A DNA stretch of 64,000 nt. Origin: JADCRZ01 sp965200945. Lineage in GTDB: Bacteria; Bacteroidota; Bacteroidia; Chitinophagales; Chitinophagaceae. Below are positions 26,345 through 35,988 of this stretch, one piece after another (within the stretch, counting starts at the first letter, position 1; each line of letters begins with the position of its first letter). The position numbers and the translations under genes were made by a program. Under the pieces are notes generated by a model. The model was given only the letters and a program-made list of their open reading frames with translations. It searched no databases and was not told where the DNA came from. The stretch is from assembly GCA_965200945.1 (NCBI GenBank), contig OZ241749.1, positions 2,728,001 to 2,792,000 on the forward strand, in the 5' to 3' direction.

Positions 26345-26893
26345 CTACGCTTCCTTTTTCGCCCTGTTACCTTTGGCTTTTGCAAAAGCTTCCGGTTCCG
26401 TTGTGGGGTCAGGTATCAGCAGATCACTTTTGTTATAAATAAAACTTTCTCTTGTAAAATTGGAGGGTGTGAATGTTTCGCTCAGGTAGATGGCATCTTT
26501 CGGACAAGCTTCTTCGCACAGTCCGCAGAAGATGCAGCGCAGCATATTAATCTCGTATTTCGCTGCATATTTTTCTTCCCGGTATAAATTCTCTTCACCG
26601 GCTTGGCGCTCTGCCGCTTCCATGGTAATGGCTTCTGCCGGGCAGGCTACCGCACAAAGTCCGCACGCAGTGCAGCGTTCGCGTCCTTCTTCGTCGCGGT
26701 TCAGGATCTGCAGGCCACGCCATACCGGGCTGAACGGACGTTTCTGTTCAGGATATTGTATGGTGACCTTCTTCTTGAAAAAATGTTTCAGCGTGATGAG
26801 CATGCCCTTGCCGATGTTCCAGAGATAGAGTTTCTCCAGTAACGTCATCGGCTTGCGTTCCAATACTTTTATCCTGTTTGTTAATGCTTCCAT
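26345..26893 (-). CDS. nuoI: NADH-quinone oxidoreductase subunit I
   Basis: 182 residues with two 4Fe-4S ferredoxin motifs, CTACGLCAVACP and CIFCGLCEEACP, that hold clusters N6a and N6b on the way to the quinone site. The N-terminus has an amphipathic helix (KGMLITLKHFFKKKVTIQYP) that docks on the membrane arm. It is 107 bases after nuoH. Confidence 0.98.
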   Translation of the reverse strand: MEALTNRIKVLERKPMTLLEKLYLWNIGKGMLITLKHFFKKKVTIQYPEQKRPFSPVWRGLQILNRDEEGRERCTACGLCAVACPAEAITMEAAERQAGEENLYREEKYAAKYEINMLRCIFCGLCEEACPKDAIYLSETFTPSNFTRESFIYNKSDLLIPDPTTEPEAFAKAKGNRAKKEA

Positions 26894-27000
26894 TTTTCTG
26901 TTTCCCTGAACTCCTTGTAACTGATGCGTTTCGCAAATGTATATTGTTAAACCATTACATCCGTATTTCAGAGCCCGTTTTTATCATCCTGTCAAAAACT

Positions 27001-28068
27001 TTATTTGTTGCCGAGCCACAGTATTGCACCGCCTGTTACCAGCATATTTGCCAGTGCCAGCGGAATCAAACTTTTCCAGCCCAGGTTCATCAGCTGATCA
27101 TATCTGAAGCGCGGGATCGTCCACCGAACCCACATAAACAGGAAGATGAAAAAGATGATCTTCCCCATCAGCGCAACCACGCCGATACCCGCAGCCACAT
27201 TCGGACTGAGAGCTGCTTCATTTACAAAGGGCATGTCATAGCCGCCGAAGAACAGGGTTGCCATGATGGCGCTGCTGATGAACATGTTCACGTATTCAGC
27301 AAACAGGTAGAACCCGAGTTTCATGGATGAGTATTCCTGGTGATAACCGAAGTTCAGCTCGTTCTCCGCTTCCGAAAGATCGAACGGTGTGCGGTTACAT
27401 TCAGCGAACGCGCACACCAGGAAGATCAGAAAACCCAGCGGCTGGTAAACGATGTTCCAGAAGTGCCCGGACTGCATCTGTTGCTCCACGATGGTCTTCA
27501 GGCTCAGCGAGCCGGTGAACATCAGCAAGGCGATCAGCGACAGCCCCATGGCCAGCTCATACGAAATGATCTGCGAAGCGCCGCGGATAGCGGCCAGCAG
27601 CGAGAATTTATTGTTGGAAGCCCAGCCTCCGATCATGATGCCATACACACCCATGCTCACCACACCGAACACATACAGGATACCGATGTTTACGTCGGCG
27701 ATCTGCAGGTCGATCGTTTTGCCAAACACTTCTATCTTGTTGCCCCACGGAATGATGGCACTCGTCATCATCGCGGTGAGCATGGCCAGGCAAGGCCCGA
27801 GAACAAAAAGAAATTTGTTGGATGTCGCCGGAATGATCTCTTCTTTCATGAACAGTTTCAGTCCGTCGGCCAGCGGTTGCAGGATACCGAACGGACCGGC
27901 CCTGTTCGGACCGATGCGGTCTTGTATAAAGGCGGCCACCTTGCGTTCCGCATAGGTTTCGTACATGGCGATCAAGAGCGAAGCGCTGATCACGATCACG
28001 ATCAGCACCAGTTTGGCGATCACAAGTTCCATATCCAAAGCAAGTAAAACCGGCATCATATCTTTCAT
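27001..28068 (-). CDS. nuoH: NADH-quinone oxidoreductase subunit H
   Basis: 355 residues, eight-helix membrane subunit that builds the quinone chamber with NuoB and NuoD. Conserved loops: YAERKVAAFIQDRIGPNRAG, FGILQPLADGLKLFMKE, AECNRTPFDLSEAENELNFG and the C-terminal WVRWTIPRFRYDQLM. All typical. It starts nine bases after the nuoG-like stop, so translation may be coupled. Confidence 0.98.
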   Translation of the reverse strand: MKDMMPVLLALDMELVIAKLVLIVIVISASLLIAMYETYAERKVAAFIQDRIGPNRAGPFGILQPLADGLKLFMKEEIIPATSNKFLFVLGPCLAMLTAMMTSAIIPWGNKIEVFGKTIDLQIADVNIGILYVFGVVSMGVYGIMIGGWASNNKFSLLAAIRGASQIISYELAMGLSLIALLMFTGSLSLKTIVEQQMQSGHFWNIVYQPLGFLIFLVCAFAECNRTPFDLSEAENELNFGYHQEYSSMKLGFYLFAEYVNMFISSAIMATLFFGGYDMPFVNEAALSPNVAAGIGVVALMGKIIFFIFLFMWVRWTIPRFRYDQLMNLGWKSLIPLALANMLVTGGAILWLGNK

Positions 28069-28077
28069 ATAATTGTC

Positions 28078-29235
28078 CTAATTATTTTTGTCTTCCACTT
28101 CCTTCAGCGTCGCAGGTGAATGTCCCGGGTATTCTTCCAGCGTAGTGATATCATTCTTCAAAAAGTCATCCGAGTGTGCAGGGCCGGGCAATTCAGACAG
28201 GTGGATCTCCGGTTTATTCACGCCGCTCACATCATGGATCTCCATGAGGATGCGCGGGTCGCGGCCATTCATCACCTTTGTGATGGTTTCCTTCGGCATC
28301 TGCAGCCCTACATAGTGCCCCTGCGAGATCACCGAATGACGGTTCACCTTGGTAGGGCCTTCAATGATCCAGTCGCTGGTCAGCTTCTTCTCAAAGCGGC
28401 AGGTGTTGCAGATCCATTCTTCCACTTCGCCCCACTGGTCTTTGCGGGCTGTAACGCGGTACACTTCATCCCCCCTGTTCCAGAGCGTGACCTTTCCGCA
28501 GCAGGTGGGGCAATCGCGGTGGGCATCGAGCGGCTTGAGAAACCAGACCCTGTTCTTGAAGCGGAATGTTTTGTCGGTCAGCGCGCCTACCGGGCAAACA
28601 TCGATCATGTTGCCGCTGAAATCGTTCTTGATCGCTTTTGAAATATAGGTGGATATTTCGGAATGGTCGCCCCTGTCGAGGATGCCATGCACGCGTTCAT
28701 TGGTAAGCTGGTCGGCCACATAAGTACAGCGGTAGCAGAGGATGCACCGCGTCATATGCAGCTGTATGTAGGGGCCGATGTCTTCTTTTTCAAACACCCT
28801 TCTCGGGAATTCATACCGCGTGCCTGCAGCACCGTGCGAGTAACCCAGATCCTGCAGCTGGCATTCGCCGGCCTGGTCGCAGATCGGGCAATCGAGCGGA
28901 TGATTGATCAGCAGGAACTCCACCACACCTTTGCGGGCATCGACTACTTTTTCGCTTGTCAGGTTCTTGACCACCATGCCATCCATCACATTCGTTCTGC
29001 AGGAAGCCACCAGTTTCGGCATCGGGCGTGGGTCGGCGGTAGAGCCGGCGGCCACTTCCACCAGGCAGGTACGGCATTTACCGCCACTGCCTTTCAGCTT
29101 GCTGTAATAGCACATCGCGGGCGGCGCTACTTCACCGCCGATCTGCCTTGCGGCGTTCAGCACCGAAGTACCGGGTTCTACCTCTATGGTGATATCATCT
29201 ATGGTAACCTTGAACAGCTTTTTTTCTTCTGCCAT
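28078..29235 (-). CDS. nuoG: NuoG-like subunit, short form without the molybdopterin domain
   Basis: 385 residues, compared with roughly 700-900 in classical NuoG. It keeps the electron-transfer part: a 2Fe-2S site (MCYYSKLKGSGGKCRTC), the His-Cys 4Fe-4S region (HPLDCPICDQAGECQLQDLG), the N4-type cysteines (RCILCYRCTYV ... DVCPVGAL), and a further zinc- or cluster-like group (CPTCCGKVTLW ... ICNTCRFEKK). After that it has only about 100 residues with no molybdopterin-oxidoreductase fold, which is not catalytic in complex I anyway. I know short versions from other Bacteroidota, so this is probably lineage-normal and not a truncation; the operon is intact around it. Confidence 0.92.
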   Translation of the reverse strand: MAEEKKLFKVTIDDITIEVEPGTSVLNAARQIGGEVAPPAMCYYSKLKGSGGKCRTCLVEVAAGSTADPRPMPKLVASCRTNVMDGMVVKNLTSEKVVDARKGVVEFLLINHPLDCPICDQAGECQLQDLGYSHGAAGTRYEFPRRVFEKEDIGPYIQLHMTRCILCYRCTYVADQLTNERVHGILDRGDHSEISTYISKAIKNDFSGNMIDVCPVGALTDKTFRFKNRVWFLKPLDAHRDCPTCCGKVTLWNRGDEVYRVTARKDQWGEVEEWICNTCRFEKKLTSDWIIEGPTKVNRHSVISQGHYVGLQMPKETITKVMNGRDPRILMEIHDVSGVNKPEIHLSELPGPAHSDDFLKNDITTLEEYPGHSPATLKEVEDKNN

Positions 29236-29289
29236 ATCTTCTGAGCAAGTACAAAGAACACAGCGTCCTTTGCGGTTTATTAAATTATA

Positions 29290-30645
29290 TTATGCGGTCG
29301 CCGGCACTTCCAGCGGGTCGGCATAATGAGCCAGTCCGTAATTTCTGTTCATGCATTCTACCGGGTTCAGCACGTGCCATTCAAACTCATCGCGGAAATG
29401 GCGGATCGCAGCGGCAATGGGCCATGCGGCGGCATCACCGAGCGGACAAATGGTATTGCCTTCGATCTTGCGCTGGATGTCCCAGAGCAGGTTGATGTCG
29501 CTCATCTTACCTTTTCCAAATTCGATGTTCTTGAGGATCTTTTCCATCCAACCGGTGCCTTCCCGGCAGGGCGAGCATTGGCCGCAGCTTTCGTGGTGAT
29601 AGAAGCGGGCCAGGGTCAGCGTATGACGAACAACGCACTGGTCTTCGTCGAGTATCTCGAAACCGCCCGAGCCCATCATAGAGCCGGTGGCAAAACCGCC
29701 GTCAGACAAGCTTTCGTAGTTCATCATGCGGGTTTGTCCCTTTGCTGTTTTGAGCAGTAGGTTGGCCGGCAGAATGGGAACAGAAGAACCGCCCGGGATG
29801 CAGGCTTTCAGCCTTTTTCCGTTGGCGATGCCGCCGCAGTACTCATCGCTGTATATAAATTCTTCGACCGAAATGGTCATGTCTATTTCATACACGCCCG
29901 GCTTGTTGATGTTGCCGCAGGCGCTCAGCAGTTTCGTACCGGTTGATTTACCTACACCGATCTTGCTGTATTCTTCTCCTCCGATGTTCATGATGGGAAC
30001 GATCGCTGCCAGGGTTTCCACGTTGTTGACCACCGTGGGGCAGTCCCACAAACCTTTTATCGCAGGAAACGGTGGCTTGATGCGCGGGTTGCCTCTTTTT
30101 CCCTCGAGCGATTCGATCAGGGCCGTTTCTTCGCCGCAGATATAGGCGCCGGCGCCACGGTGTACGTAAATTTCGCAATCGAAGCCGGTGCCCTGAATGT
30201 TTTTACCGAGCCATCCGTTCTGCCGGGCTTCTTCGATGGCCTGTTCCAGAATGTCGGGGATCCAGGCGTATTCGCCGCGGATGTAGATGTAAGTGCGGCT
30301 GCTGCCCAGCGCGAAGGAAGAAACAATCAGTCCTTCAATGAGCAGGTGCGGATGGAATTCCATGAGGTAGCGGTCTTTGAAAGTACCGGGCTCGCTTTCA
30401 TCGGCATTGCATACCAGGTAGCGCGGGACGCCGTCAGGCTTGGCCAGGAAACTCCATTTCATACCCGTCGGGAAACCGGCACCGCCCCTGCCCCGCAGGC
30501 CGCTTTTCTTTACTTCTTCCACGATGTCGGCCGGCGACATTTTCAGGGCTTTCTCCACACTCTGGTAGCCACCTTCACGGCGGTACACTTCGTACCCCCG
30601 GATGCCTTCCACGTTTGCTTTATCGAGTAACAGTTTTCTTCCCAT
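29290..30645 (-). CDS. nuoF: NADH-quinone oxidoreductase subunit F
   Basis: 451 residues, the NADH-oxidising flavoprotein. Glycine-rich NADH/FMN segments (SGLRGRGGAGFPTGMKWSF, CNADESEPGTFKDR, HRGAGAYICGEETALIESLE) and the N3 4Fe-4S ligands CGQCSPCREGTGW plus a distant CPLGDAA are present. It is 75 bases downstream of nuoE and 54 before nuoG, forming the electron-input module NuoEFG. Confidence 0.98.
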   Translation of the reverse strand: MGRKLLLDKANVEGIRGYEVYRREGGYQSVEKALKMSPADIVEEVKKSGLRGRGGAGFPTGMKWSFLAKPDGVPRYLVCNADESEPGTFKDRYLMEFHPHLLIEGLIVSSFALGSSRTYIYIRGEYAWIPDILEQAIEEARQNGWLGKNIQGTGFDCEIYVHRGAGAYICGEETALIESLEGKRGNPRIKPPFPAIKGLWDCPTVVNNVETLAAIVPIMNIGGEEYSKIGVGKSTGTKLLSACGNINKPGVYEIDMTISVEEFIYSDEYCGGIANGKRLKACIPGGSSVPILPANLLLKTAKGQTRMMNYESLSDGGFATGSMMGSGGFEILDEDQCVVRHTLTLARFYHHESCGQCSPCREGTGWMEKILKNIEFGKGKMSDINLLWDIQRKIEGNTICPLGDAAAWPIAAAIRHFRDEFEWHVLNPVECMNRNYGLAHYADPLEVPATA

Positions 30646-30720
30646 CTTGATCTGCTTTAATATTCGCCGGGACTTGAAAATATGGTTGTAGAGCTGTAAT
30701 CGTTACAGCCGAATTTTGGA

Positions 30721-31224
30721 TCAGTTCACATTGTTCACGACAGCGTTGCGCCTGCATTCCTCTATGATGGCGTCCACTTTTTCCGGTGTCAGAAATTCAC
30801 GGAAATGCTTGCCCAGCTGCATCATTGGTGCATAGCCGCAGGCGCCGAGGCATTCCACGGTCTTTAAGGTAAAGAGCCCGTCGTGCGTGGTCTCTCCCAC
30901 CCCTATGGCCAGTTTCATTTTTATATATTCCACGATCTCGTCGCTGCCCCTTATCATGCAGGGCCCCGTCTGGCATACTTCAAACAGGTATTTGCCAACC
31001 GGTTTCAGGTTGTACATCGAATAAAAAGTGGCTACTTCGTATACTTCGATCGGCTCGATCTTCAACAGGGAAGCTACGTAGTCCATGACGGGCACATCGA
31101 GCCAGCCATCAAATTCCTGCTGGGCCAGATGCAGCAGGGGAAGCAGGGCGCTCTTTTGTTTTCCTTCCGGGTACCGGGCTATGATCTCGTCTGCCTTTTT
31201 TAATTTTTCTTCTGAAAACTGCAT
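30721..31224 (-). CDS. nuoE: NADH-quinone oxidoreductase subunit E
   Basis: 167 residues, thioredoxin-like 2Fe-2S subunit (cluster N1a). The four cysteines are in VCQTGPCMIRG and CLGACGYAPMM. Helical N-terminus (LLHLAQQEFDGWLDVPVMDY) as usual. It is 16 bases after nuoD. Confidence 0.98.
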   Translation of the reverse strand: MQFSEEKLKKADEIIARYPEGKQKSALLPLLHLAQQEFDGWLDVPVMDYVASLLKIEPIEVYEVATFYSMYNLKPVGKYLFEVCQTGPCMIRGSDEIVEYIKMKLAIGVGETTHDGLFTLKTVECLGACGYAPMMQLGKHFREFLTPEKVDAIIEECRRNAVVNNVN

Positions 31225-31240
31225 GTGCTCCGTTTTTTGG

Positions 31241-32464
31241 TTAGCCGTCCATTTCGCCGGCGATCAGGTTGAGGCTGCTCAGCGTTACGATCGCGTCGCT
31301 CAGCATACTGCCTTTTACAAGTTCGTTGTAGGCCTGGTAATAGATAAAGCAGGGCCGGCGAAAACGCAGCCGGTAGGGCGATCGGCCTCCATCACTGATC
31401 AGGTAGAACCCCAGCTCTCCATTTCCTCCTTCCACCGCATGGTACACTTCCCCTTTGGGGATTTCAGTTTCGCCCATCACGATCTTGAAATGATAGATGA
31501 GCGCTTCCATCTTGGTATAAACATCCTGCTTTTCGGGCAGGTAGTATTCGGGGGCATCGGCATGGAACACTTCTGCTTCCGTGCCTTTGAACTCCTGCAC
31601 TTTTTTGTAAGCCTGGTGGATAATGCTCAGCGACTGTTTCATTTCCTCGTTGCGAACAAGGAAACGGTCGTAATTGTCGCCTGTATGGCCTACAGGAACA
31701 CTGAATTCAAAATCTTCGTAGCTGCTGTAAGGAGAATGGACGCGAACGTCGTAATCTACGCCGGCAGCCCGCAGGTTAGGACCGGTAAAGCCGTAATTGA
31801 GGGCTCTTTCGGCGCCGATGCCGCCTGTGCCCATGGTGCGCTCCATAAAGATGCGGTTCCTGGCGAACAGGTTTTCGAATTCCATCAGTACGGCCGGGTA
31901 TTCATCGAGGAACTTTTCCAGCTTCTCGAAGGCCGTATTGGTAAAGTTGCGTTCAAAGCCGCCGATCCGTCCGATATTGGTGGTCAGGCGCGATCCGCAT
32001 ATTTCTTCGTATATTTCATAGATCAGCTCGCGGTATTGCATCACATAGAGAAAGCCGGTAAATGCGCCGGTGTCTACTCCCACGATCGAGTTACAGATCA
32101 GGTGGTCGGAGATGCGGGCAAGCTCCATGATGATGATCCGGAGATAATCGACGCGTTTGGGGAGCCTTATCTGCAGCAGCTTTTCGCAGGTCATGTGCCA
32201 GCCCATGTTGTTGATGGGCGACGAGCAATAGTTCATGCGGTCCGTGAGTGGCGTGATCTGGTAGAGCGGCCGGCGTTCTGCGATCTTTTCGAAGGCACGG
32301 TGGATGTATCCAACCGTTTGTTCTGTGGATACTATGCGCTCTCCGTCGAGTTCAAGTATGTTCTGAAACACGCCGTGCGTGGCCGGGTGCGTAGGCCCCA
32401 GGTTCAGCGTGGTCGTAGTTTTCTCGATACTTCTTTCCGGTAGTTTTATATGACGTTCGGCCAT
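31241..32464 (-). CDS. nuoD: NADH-quinone oxidoreductase subunit D
   Basis: 407 residues, 49-kDa-type subunit related to [NiFe] hydrogenase large chains. Markers: LNLGPTHPATHGVFQNILEL near the start (quinone-site His), YIHRAFEKIAE, and the end PCFIYYQAYNELVKGSMLSD followed by SLNLIAGEMDG. It is separate from nuoC (12 bases apart), not fused as in enterobacteria. Confidence 0.98.
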   Translation of the reverse strand: MAERHIKLPERSIEKTTTTLNLGPTHPATHGVFQNILELDGERIVSTEQTVGYIHRAFEKIAERRPLYQITPLTDRMNYCSSPINNMGWHMTCEKLLQIRLPKRVDYLRIIIMELARISDHLICNSIVGVDTGAFTGFLYVMQYRELIYEIYEEICGSRLTTNIGRIGGFERNFTNTAFEKLEKFLDEYPAVLMEFENLFARNRIFMERTMGTGGIGAERALNYGFTGPNLRAAGVDYDVRVHSPYSSYEDFEFSVPVGHTGDNYDRFLVRNEEMKQSLSIIHQAYKKVQEFKGTEAEVFHADAPEYYLPEKQDVYTKMEALIYHFKIVMGETEIPKGEVYHAVEGGNGELGFYLISDGGRSPYRLRFRRPCFIYYQAYNELVKGSMLSDAIVTLSSLNLIAGEMDG

Positions 32465-32476
32465 TTCAGGTATAAT

Positions 32477-32980
32477 TTATCGTCCAAACATTTCGTCGTC
32501 CTTGTCCCTGCGCGACTGGTCTTCCATGGGAAACTCTTTGCGCATGGGGAAATAATCCATTTCTTCCACGTTCAGGATACGCCTTAAATTAGGATGCCCG
32601 ACAAAGTTCACTCCGTAATAATCGTATGTTTCGCGCTCCAGCCAGTTGGCGCATTCATACAATTTTGTAGCCGTGAAAATGTCAGGTTTATTGATATCGG
32701 TGAATATCTTGAACCGCAGGCGTACATTGTCTACCATGTTGTGCACATGGTAAACGATCGCAAGTTCTTCGCCGGTGCGGCTGGGGTAATGAACGGCGCA
32801 TATATCGGTAAGGAACCGGAAGCGGAGCTCGGGGTCATCATGCAAAAACTGGAGCAGTTTCAGGTTCGCATTTTTGGGGACGGTGAAGGTGAGCATCCCA
32901 TAGGGCTCATCCCATTCTGTTACCTGGTCGCCGAACTTTTCCGTAATGCGCTGCCTGATGGTGTCGTTTGTCAATGACAT
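32477..32980 (-). CDS. nuoC: NADH-quinone oxidoreductase subunit C
   Basis: 167 residues, 30-kDa-type subunit. Typical C-terminal signature: CANWLERETYDYYGVNFVGH, PNLRRIL, then FPMRKEFP. It packs against NuoD in the peripheral arm. It is 10 bases after nuoB. Confidence 0.97.
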   Translation of the reverse strand: MSLTNDTIRQRITEKFGDQVTEWDEPYGMLTFTVPKNANLKLLQFLHDDPELRFRFLTDICAVHYPSRTGEELAIVYHVHNMVDNVRLRFKIFTDINKPDIFTATKLYECANWLERETYDYYGVNFVGHPNLRRILNVEEMDYFPMRKEFPMEDQSRRDKDDEMFGR

Positions 32981-32990
32981 GATTTGGTTT

Positions 32991-33572
32991 CTATTGGATT
33001 CCGTAGCTGCTCATCAGCTCTTTATAACGTTCGCCGTTTCTTCGGCGGATGCTTTCGTTTGCGACAAGTTCCTGGATTTTCAGGATACCGTCGATGATAC
33101 CTTCGGGCCTGGGAGGGCAACCGGGTACATACACATCAACCGGAATGATCTGGTCGATGCCCTGCAGAACCGAGTAACTGTCGAAGATACCGCCGCTGCA
33201 AGCGCAGGCGCCGACCGACAGCACCCAGCGGGGCTCGGCCATCTGCAAATACACCTGGCGGAGTACCGGGCCCATCTTCTTGGCAATGGTGCCCATCACC
33301 ATCAGCAGGTCGCACTGGCGCGGACTGAACCCGATCCTTTCGGCGCCGAAACGGCCGAGATCGTAGGTGGCGCCCATGGTGGCCATGAACTCGATGCCGC
33401 AGCAGGATGTGGCGAACGGAAGCGGCCAGAGAGAGTTCTTTCTTGCCAGCCCCACTACATCACTTAGCTTTGTGGTAAAAAACCCGTCGCCCGTAACGCC
33501 GTCGGGCAGGTTTGAAACGTGAATGGGTTTACCACCTTCATTTTTTATATTAAACTGTACCGGACGTGCCAT
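32991..33572 (-). CDS. nuoB: NADH-quinone oxidoreductase subunit B
   Basis: 193 residues. Holds the terminal cluster N2: the tandem cysteines in PFATSCCGIEFMA, the third in SVGACACSGG and the fourth in VPGCPPRPE. The unusual N-terminal 25 residues (VQFNIKNEGGKPIHVSNL) precede the conserved start. It lies 145 bases after nuoA, the largest gap in the front half of the operon. Confidence 0.98.
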   Translation of the reverse strand: MARPVQFNIKNEGGKPIHVSNLPDGVTGDGFFTTKLSDVVGLARKNSLWPLPFATSCCGIEFMATMGATYDLGRFGAERIGFSPRQCDLLMVMGTIAKKMGPVLRQVYLQMAEPRWVLSVGACACSGGIFDSYSVLQGIDQIIPVDVYVPGCPPRPEGIIDGILKIQELVANESIRRRNGERYKELMSSYGIQ

Positions 33573-33717
33573 AACTTGTTTCCTCCCTGCTTTTGGAAGC
33601 AGCTTTGTGTAATGCTAAAACGAAATTTGTAGTACCAACAAATATGCAGCGTGCTTGTTGACTACAAATAAATCTTTTACATACCGTTAAGAACGGTCTT
33701 TTCAACCGGTGCAATCG

Positions 33718-34119
33718 TTAGTCCTCCCAGTGCAGGGCGCCTTTTTTGATGATATAGATGAACCCTGCCAGAAAGAATGCAACAAACATGATGACGGCCA
33801 TAAACCCGTTCCAGCCAAGGGCGCGGAAGTTTACGGCATATGGATAAAAAAAGATGACTTCTACATCGAACAGAACAAAGAGGATGGCAACCAGAAAATA
33901 CTTGATGGCCATCGGCTGGCGGGCATTTCCAACGGCTTCGATGCCGCTTTCGAAATTTTCGAGCTTGTCGCTTGTCTTGCGTTTGGGCCCCAGCCAGTGC
34001 GTAATGCCCATCATGGCGCCTACGAAGACGACTGCAAAGAACAGCTGCAGAACGATCGGGAGATAGTTCGCAGAATTGTTCACGGTGGAAGGATCTACCT
34101 GCAGTAAAAGCCTGTACAT
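33718..34119 (-). CDS. nuoA: NADH-quinone oxidoreductase subunit A
   Basis: 133 residues, three membrane helices. Markers: KLENFESGIEAVGNARQPMA with the conserved Glu and the loop around FLVAILFVLFDVEVIFFYP. It is the first gene of the 14-gene operon on the minus strand and starts about 20 bases after the predicted transcription start. Confidence 0.97.
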   Translation of the reverse strand: MYRLLLQVDPSTVNNSANYLPIVLQLFFAVVFVGAMMGITHWLGPKRKTSDKLENFESGIEAVGNARQPMAIKYFLVAILFVLFDVEVIFFYPYAVNFRALGWNGFMAVIMFVAFFLAGFIYIIKKGALHWED

Positions 34120-34143
34120 ACGCGAATGGTTTTCTTATGGGAA

Positions 34144-34173
34144 CAAATGTAAGGCAGCAACTGCAATTTACAA
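34144..34173 (-). promoter_or_regulatory. Promoter of the nuo operon
   Basis: On the minus strand TTG (34173-34171) is followed, 19 bases on, by TACATTTG (34151-34144), a full match to the Bacteroidota -7 element TAnnTTTG at the right spacing. The transcript would start near 34139, about 20 bases before the nuoA ATG. Confidence 0.75.
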
Positions 34174-34197
34174 TTACATGACACAAATTCGTCAAAT

Positions 34198-34231
34198 AAA
34201 AATCCCCTGCCGGGGAAAGCAGGGGATTTTT
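34198..34231 (-). terminator. Intrinsic terminator between the TPR gene and nuoA
   Basis: AAAAATCCCCTGC (34198-34210) pairs perfectly over 13 bases with GCAGGGGATTTTT (34219-34231), with an 8-base loop. T tracts stand on both sides, so it works in either direction. It ends the TPR transcript and insulates the nuo promoter. Confidence 0.95.
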
Positions 34232-34259
34232 AAATTTATAGAATCCGGAGAAAGAATTC

Positions 34260-35933
34260 CTACCCTTTTCCTGATTTTTTGGTACCTGCAGATTTTGTCG
34301 GCTTGGCGGATCGCTGCGCGGGCTGCTTAGGAGCAGGCTTGGTCAACGCATCGATATATTGTTTGGCACTGGTATTGTCAGGGTCGATTTCCAGAATTTT
34401 CTGGAGAGAGGCTACTGCACTGTCTTTATCTTTTACCACATTCGCGTAGTAACCAGCCAGGTAACCATGCGCCTGGATCAGTGTCGACTTGTATTTATCC
34501 CTGGCAGTGTCGGCAAATGCAATCAACCTTTTATAGGGCTCAACAGCCGTTCCTTTTTCCATGGTAGTATCCATCGCACCCGCGGAACGGGCACACCAGA
34601 GGTAGCCGAACAACTCAGTAGGATATTTGGTGGTGTACACATCACAGAAAATACTGTCTGCGGTTTGATAGTTACCAGCTTGGTAGTTTGCCATACCCCA
34701 GTCGTACACATCCCTATTGGTAGGCTCCTTCTTGATATTATAAAGCTTTCCAGCCCAGTCGGCAGCAGCCGTCTTGTTACCGCTTCTGGCAGCAAAAGCG
34801 GCTGCTTCGGTCATCAGGTCCGTCTTATTTTTCATGACTGTATCCAAGTCGATGGCGGTCTGGTAATTTGTAAGGGCTTCGGCTTCATTGCCGGGGAACT
34901 TGCTCAGCAGCTTTGCCCTGAACACATAATCCTGCGGAACATACCCTTGCGGTGTTTGCTTTGCGAAATACTGGTCTAGATAAGTTTTTGCATTTGTCGA
35001 ATCTTTTGTTTCATCATAACTATAGGCAATCAGCTTGTAATATTTGGGATCTGCTTTATCACCCAATTCCTGCAGTTTGGCTTTCGCCGCATTAACGGAT
35101 CCCTGAAAATCTTTCGAAGCGTAGAGGATACTGATCCTTTCATAATCGTTGGAAGGTTTTGGATCAGTAACTGCAAGGTATTTGTCGAAATAAACTTTTG
35201 CCTTATTGATATCTCTGTTGAACCAGTAATAATACAACTCGAAGAAAGCGGGTGCATAATTTGGATCGATCTGGGTGGCTTCTTCGAAAGCAGGCAAAAA
35301 CGCTTCAGCATTGGCCTGGGTTTCATAAACACGGCCGATCTTATACTTGGCGGCAGCCAACTTCGCATCCATCTGCAGCGCTTTCTGGAAAGAGGTTACC
35401 GCACCTCCACCGTCGATGTTCTTGCGATAGGCATCGCCCATCAGCAGCAGGCTTTCAGGCGTTTTATTGTCTTTTCCAGCACCGGAAGCGTTCAGCTTTT
35501 CGATCGCGTAGCTAGCATCGCCGTTCGATGCTTCCACGTTGGCACGGGCTATGGCGTTGACCACGTTGACGTCTTTATTTTTCGTAAGGCTTATGGCAGT
35601 TTCGAAACGTTGGCGCGCATCGTTCTTGTTGCCTTCTTTCAATTCGATATGCCCCATTCCGACCAGGATCAAGGGAGCACTACCGTTGCTGGTGAATGTT
35701 TTCTGATAGAGGGCCTTGGCGCTGGCGGAATCGTTTAATTCTATTTCTGCCTGGCCAAGCCAGTACACTGCTTCCAGGTTGTTCGGGTTGGCGGCAACCA
35801 GTTTTTCAAATTGATCCTTTGCGCTGTTAAACCGTTCATAGTAAAAAAAACGTTTTCCCTGATCTACACTTTGCGCCTGTGAGCTTACTCCGGCAAGGAA
35901 AGCCAGCAAAGCAATGAAACTCATTTTGTTCAT
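34260..35933 (-). CDS. TPR-repeat protein, exported
   Basis: 557 residues with a signal peptide (MSFIALLAFLAGVSSQAQS) and at least ten tetratricopeptide-like repeats across residues 25-520, for example AAVTSFQKALQMDAKLAAAK-like units (NPNNLEAVYWLGQAEIELND; DPNYAPAFFELYYYWF). The end is a Lys/Pro/Ser-rich tail. Probably a periplasmic scaffold. In many Bacteroidota a protein of this type is encoded next to a PstS-like protein and the ExbB-ExbD-TonB genes; here only the PstS-like gene is adjacent (55 bases upstream, same strand). Confidence 0.85.
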   Translation of the reverse strand: MNKMSFIALLAFLAGVSSQAQSVDQGKRFFYYERFNSAKDQFEKLVAANPNNLEAVYWLGQAEIELNDSASAKALYQKTFTSNGSAPLILVGMGHIELKEGNKNDARQRFETAISLTKNKDVNVVNAIARANVEASNGDASYAIEKLNASGAGKDNKTPESLLLMGDAYRKNIDGGGAVTSFQKALQMDAKLAAAKYKIGRVYETQANAEAFLPAFEEATQIDPNYAPAFFELYYYWFNRDINKAKVYFDKYLAVTDPKPSNDYERISILYASKDFQGSVNAAKAKLQELGDKADPKYYKLIAYSYDETKDSTNAKTYLDQYFAKQTPQGYVPQDYVFRAKLLSKFPGNEAEALTNYQTAIDLDTVMKNKTDLMTEAAAFAARSGNKTAAADWAGKLYNIKKEPTNRDVYDWGMANYQAGNYQTADSIFCDVYTTKYPTELFGYLWCARSAGAMDTTMEKGTAVEPYKRLIAFADTARDKYKSTLIQAHGYLAGYYANVVKDKDSAVASLQKILEIDPDNTSAKQYIDALTKPAPKQPAQRSAKPTKSAGTKKSGKG

Positions 35934-35988
35934 ATCAATTCCCTTTTTAGTTAGTAAATGAATCTAATTTATACTTTAGGTTGAGAAA

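Noticed and set aside
31085..32443. A 452-codon open frame on the plus strand
   Set aside because: It is antisense to nuoE and nuoD, both of which are unmistakable.
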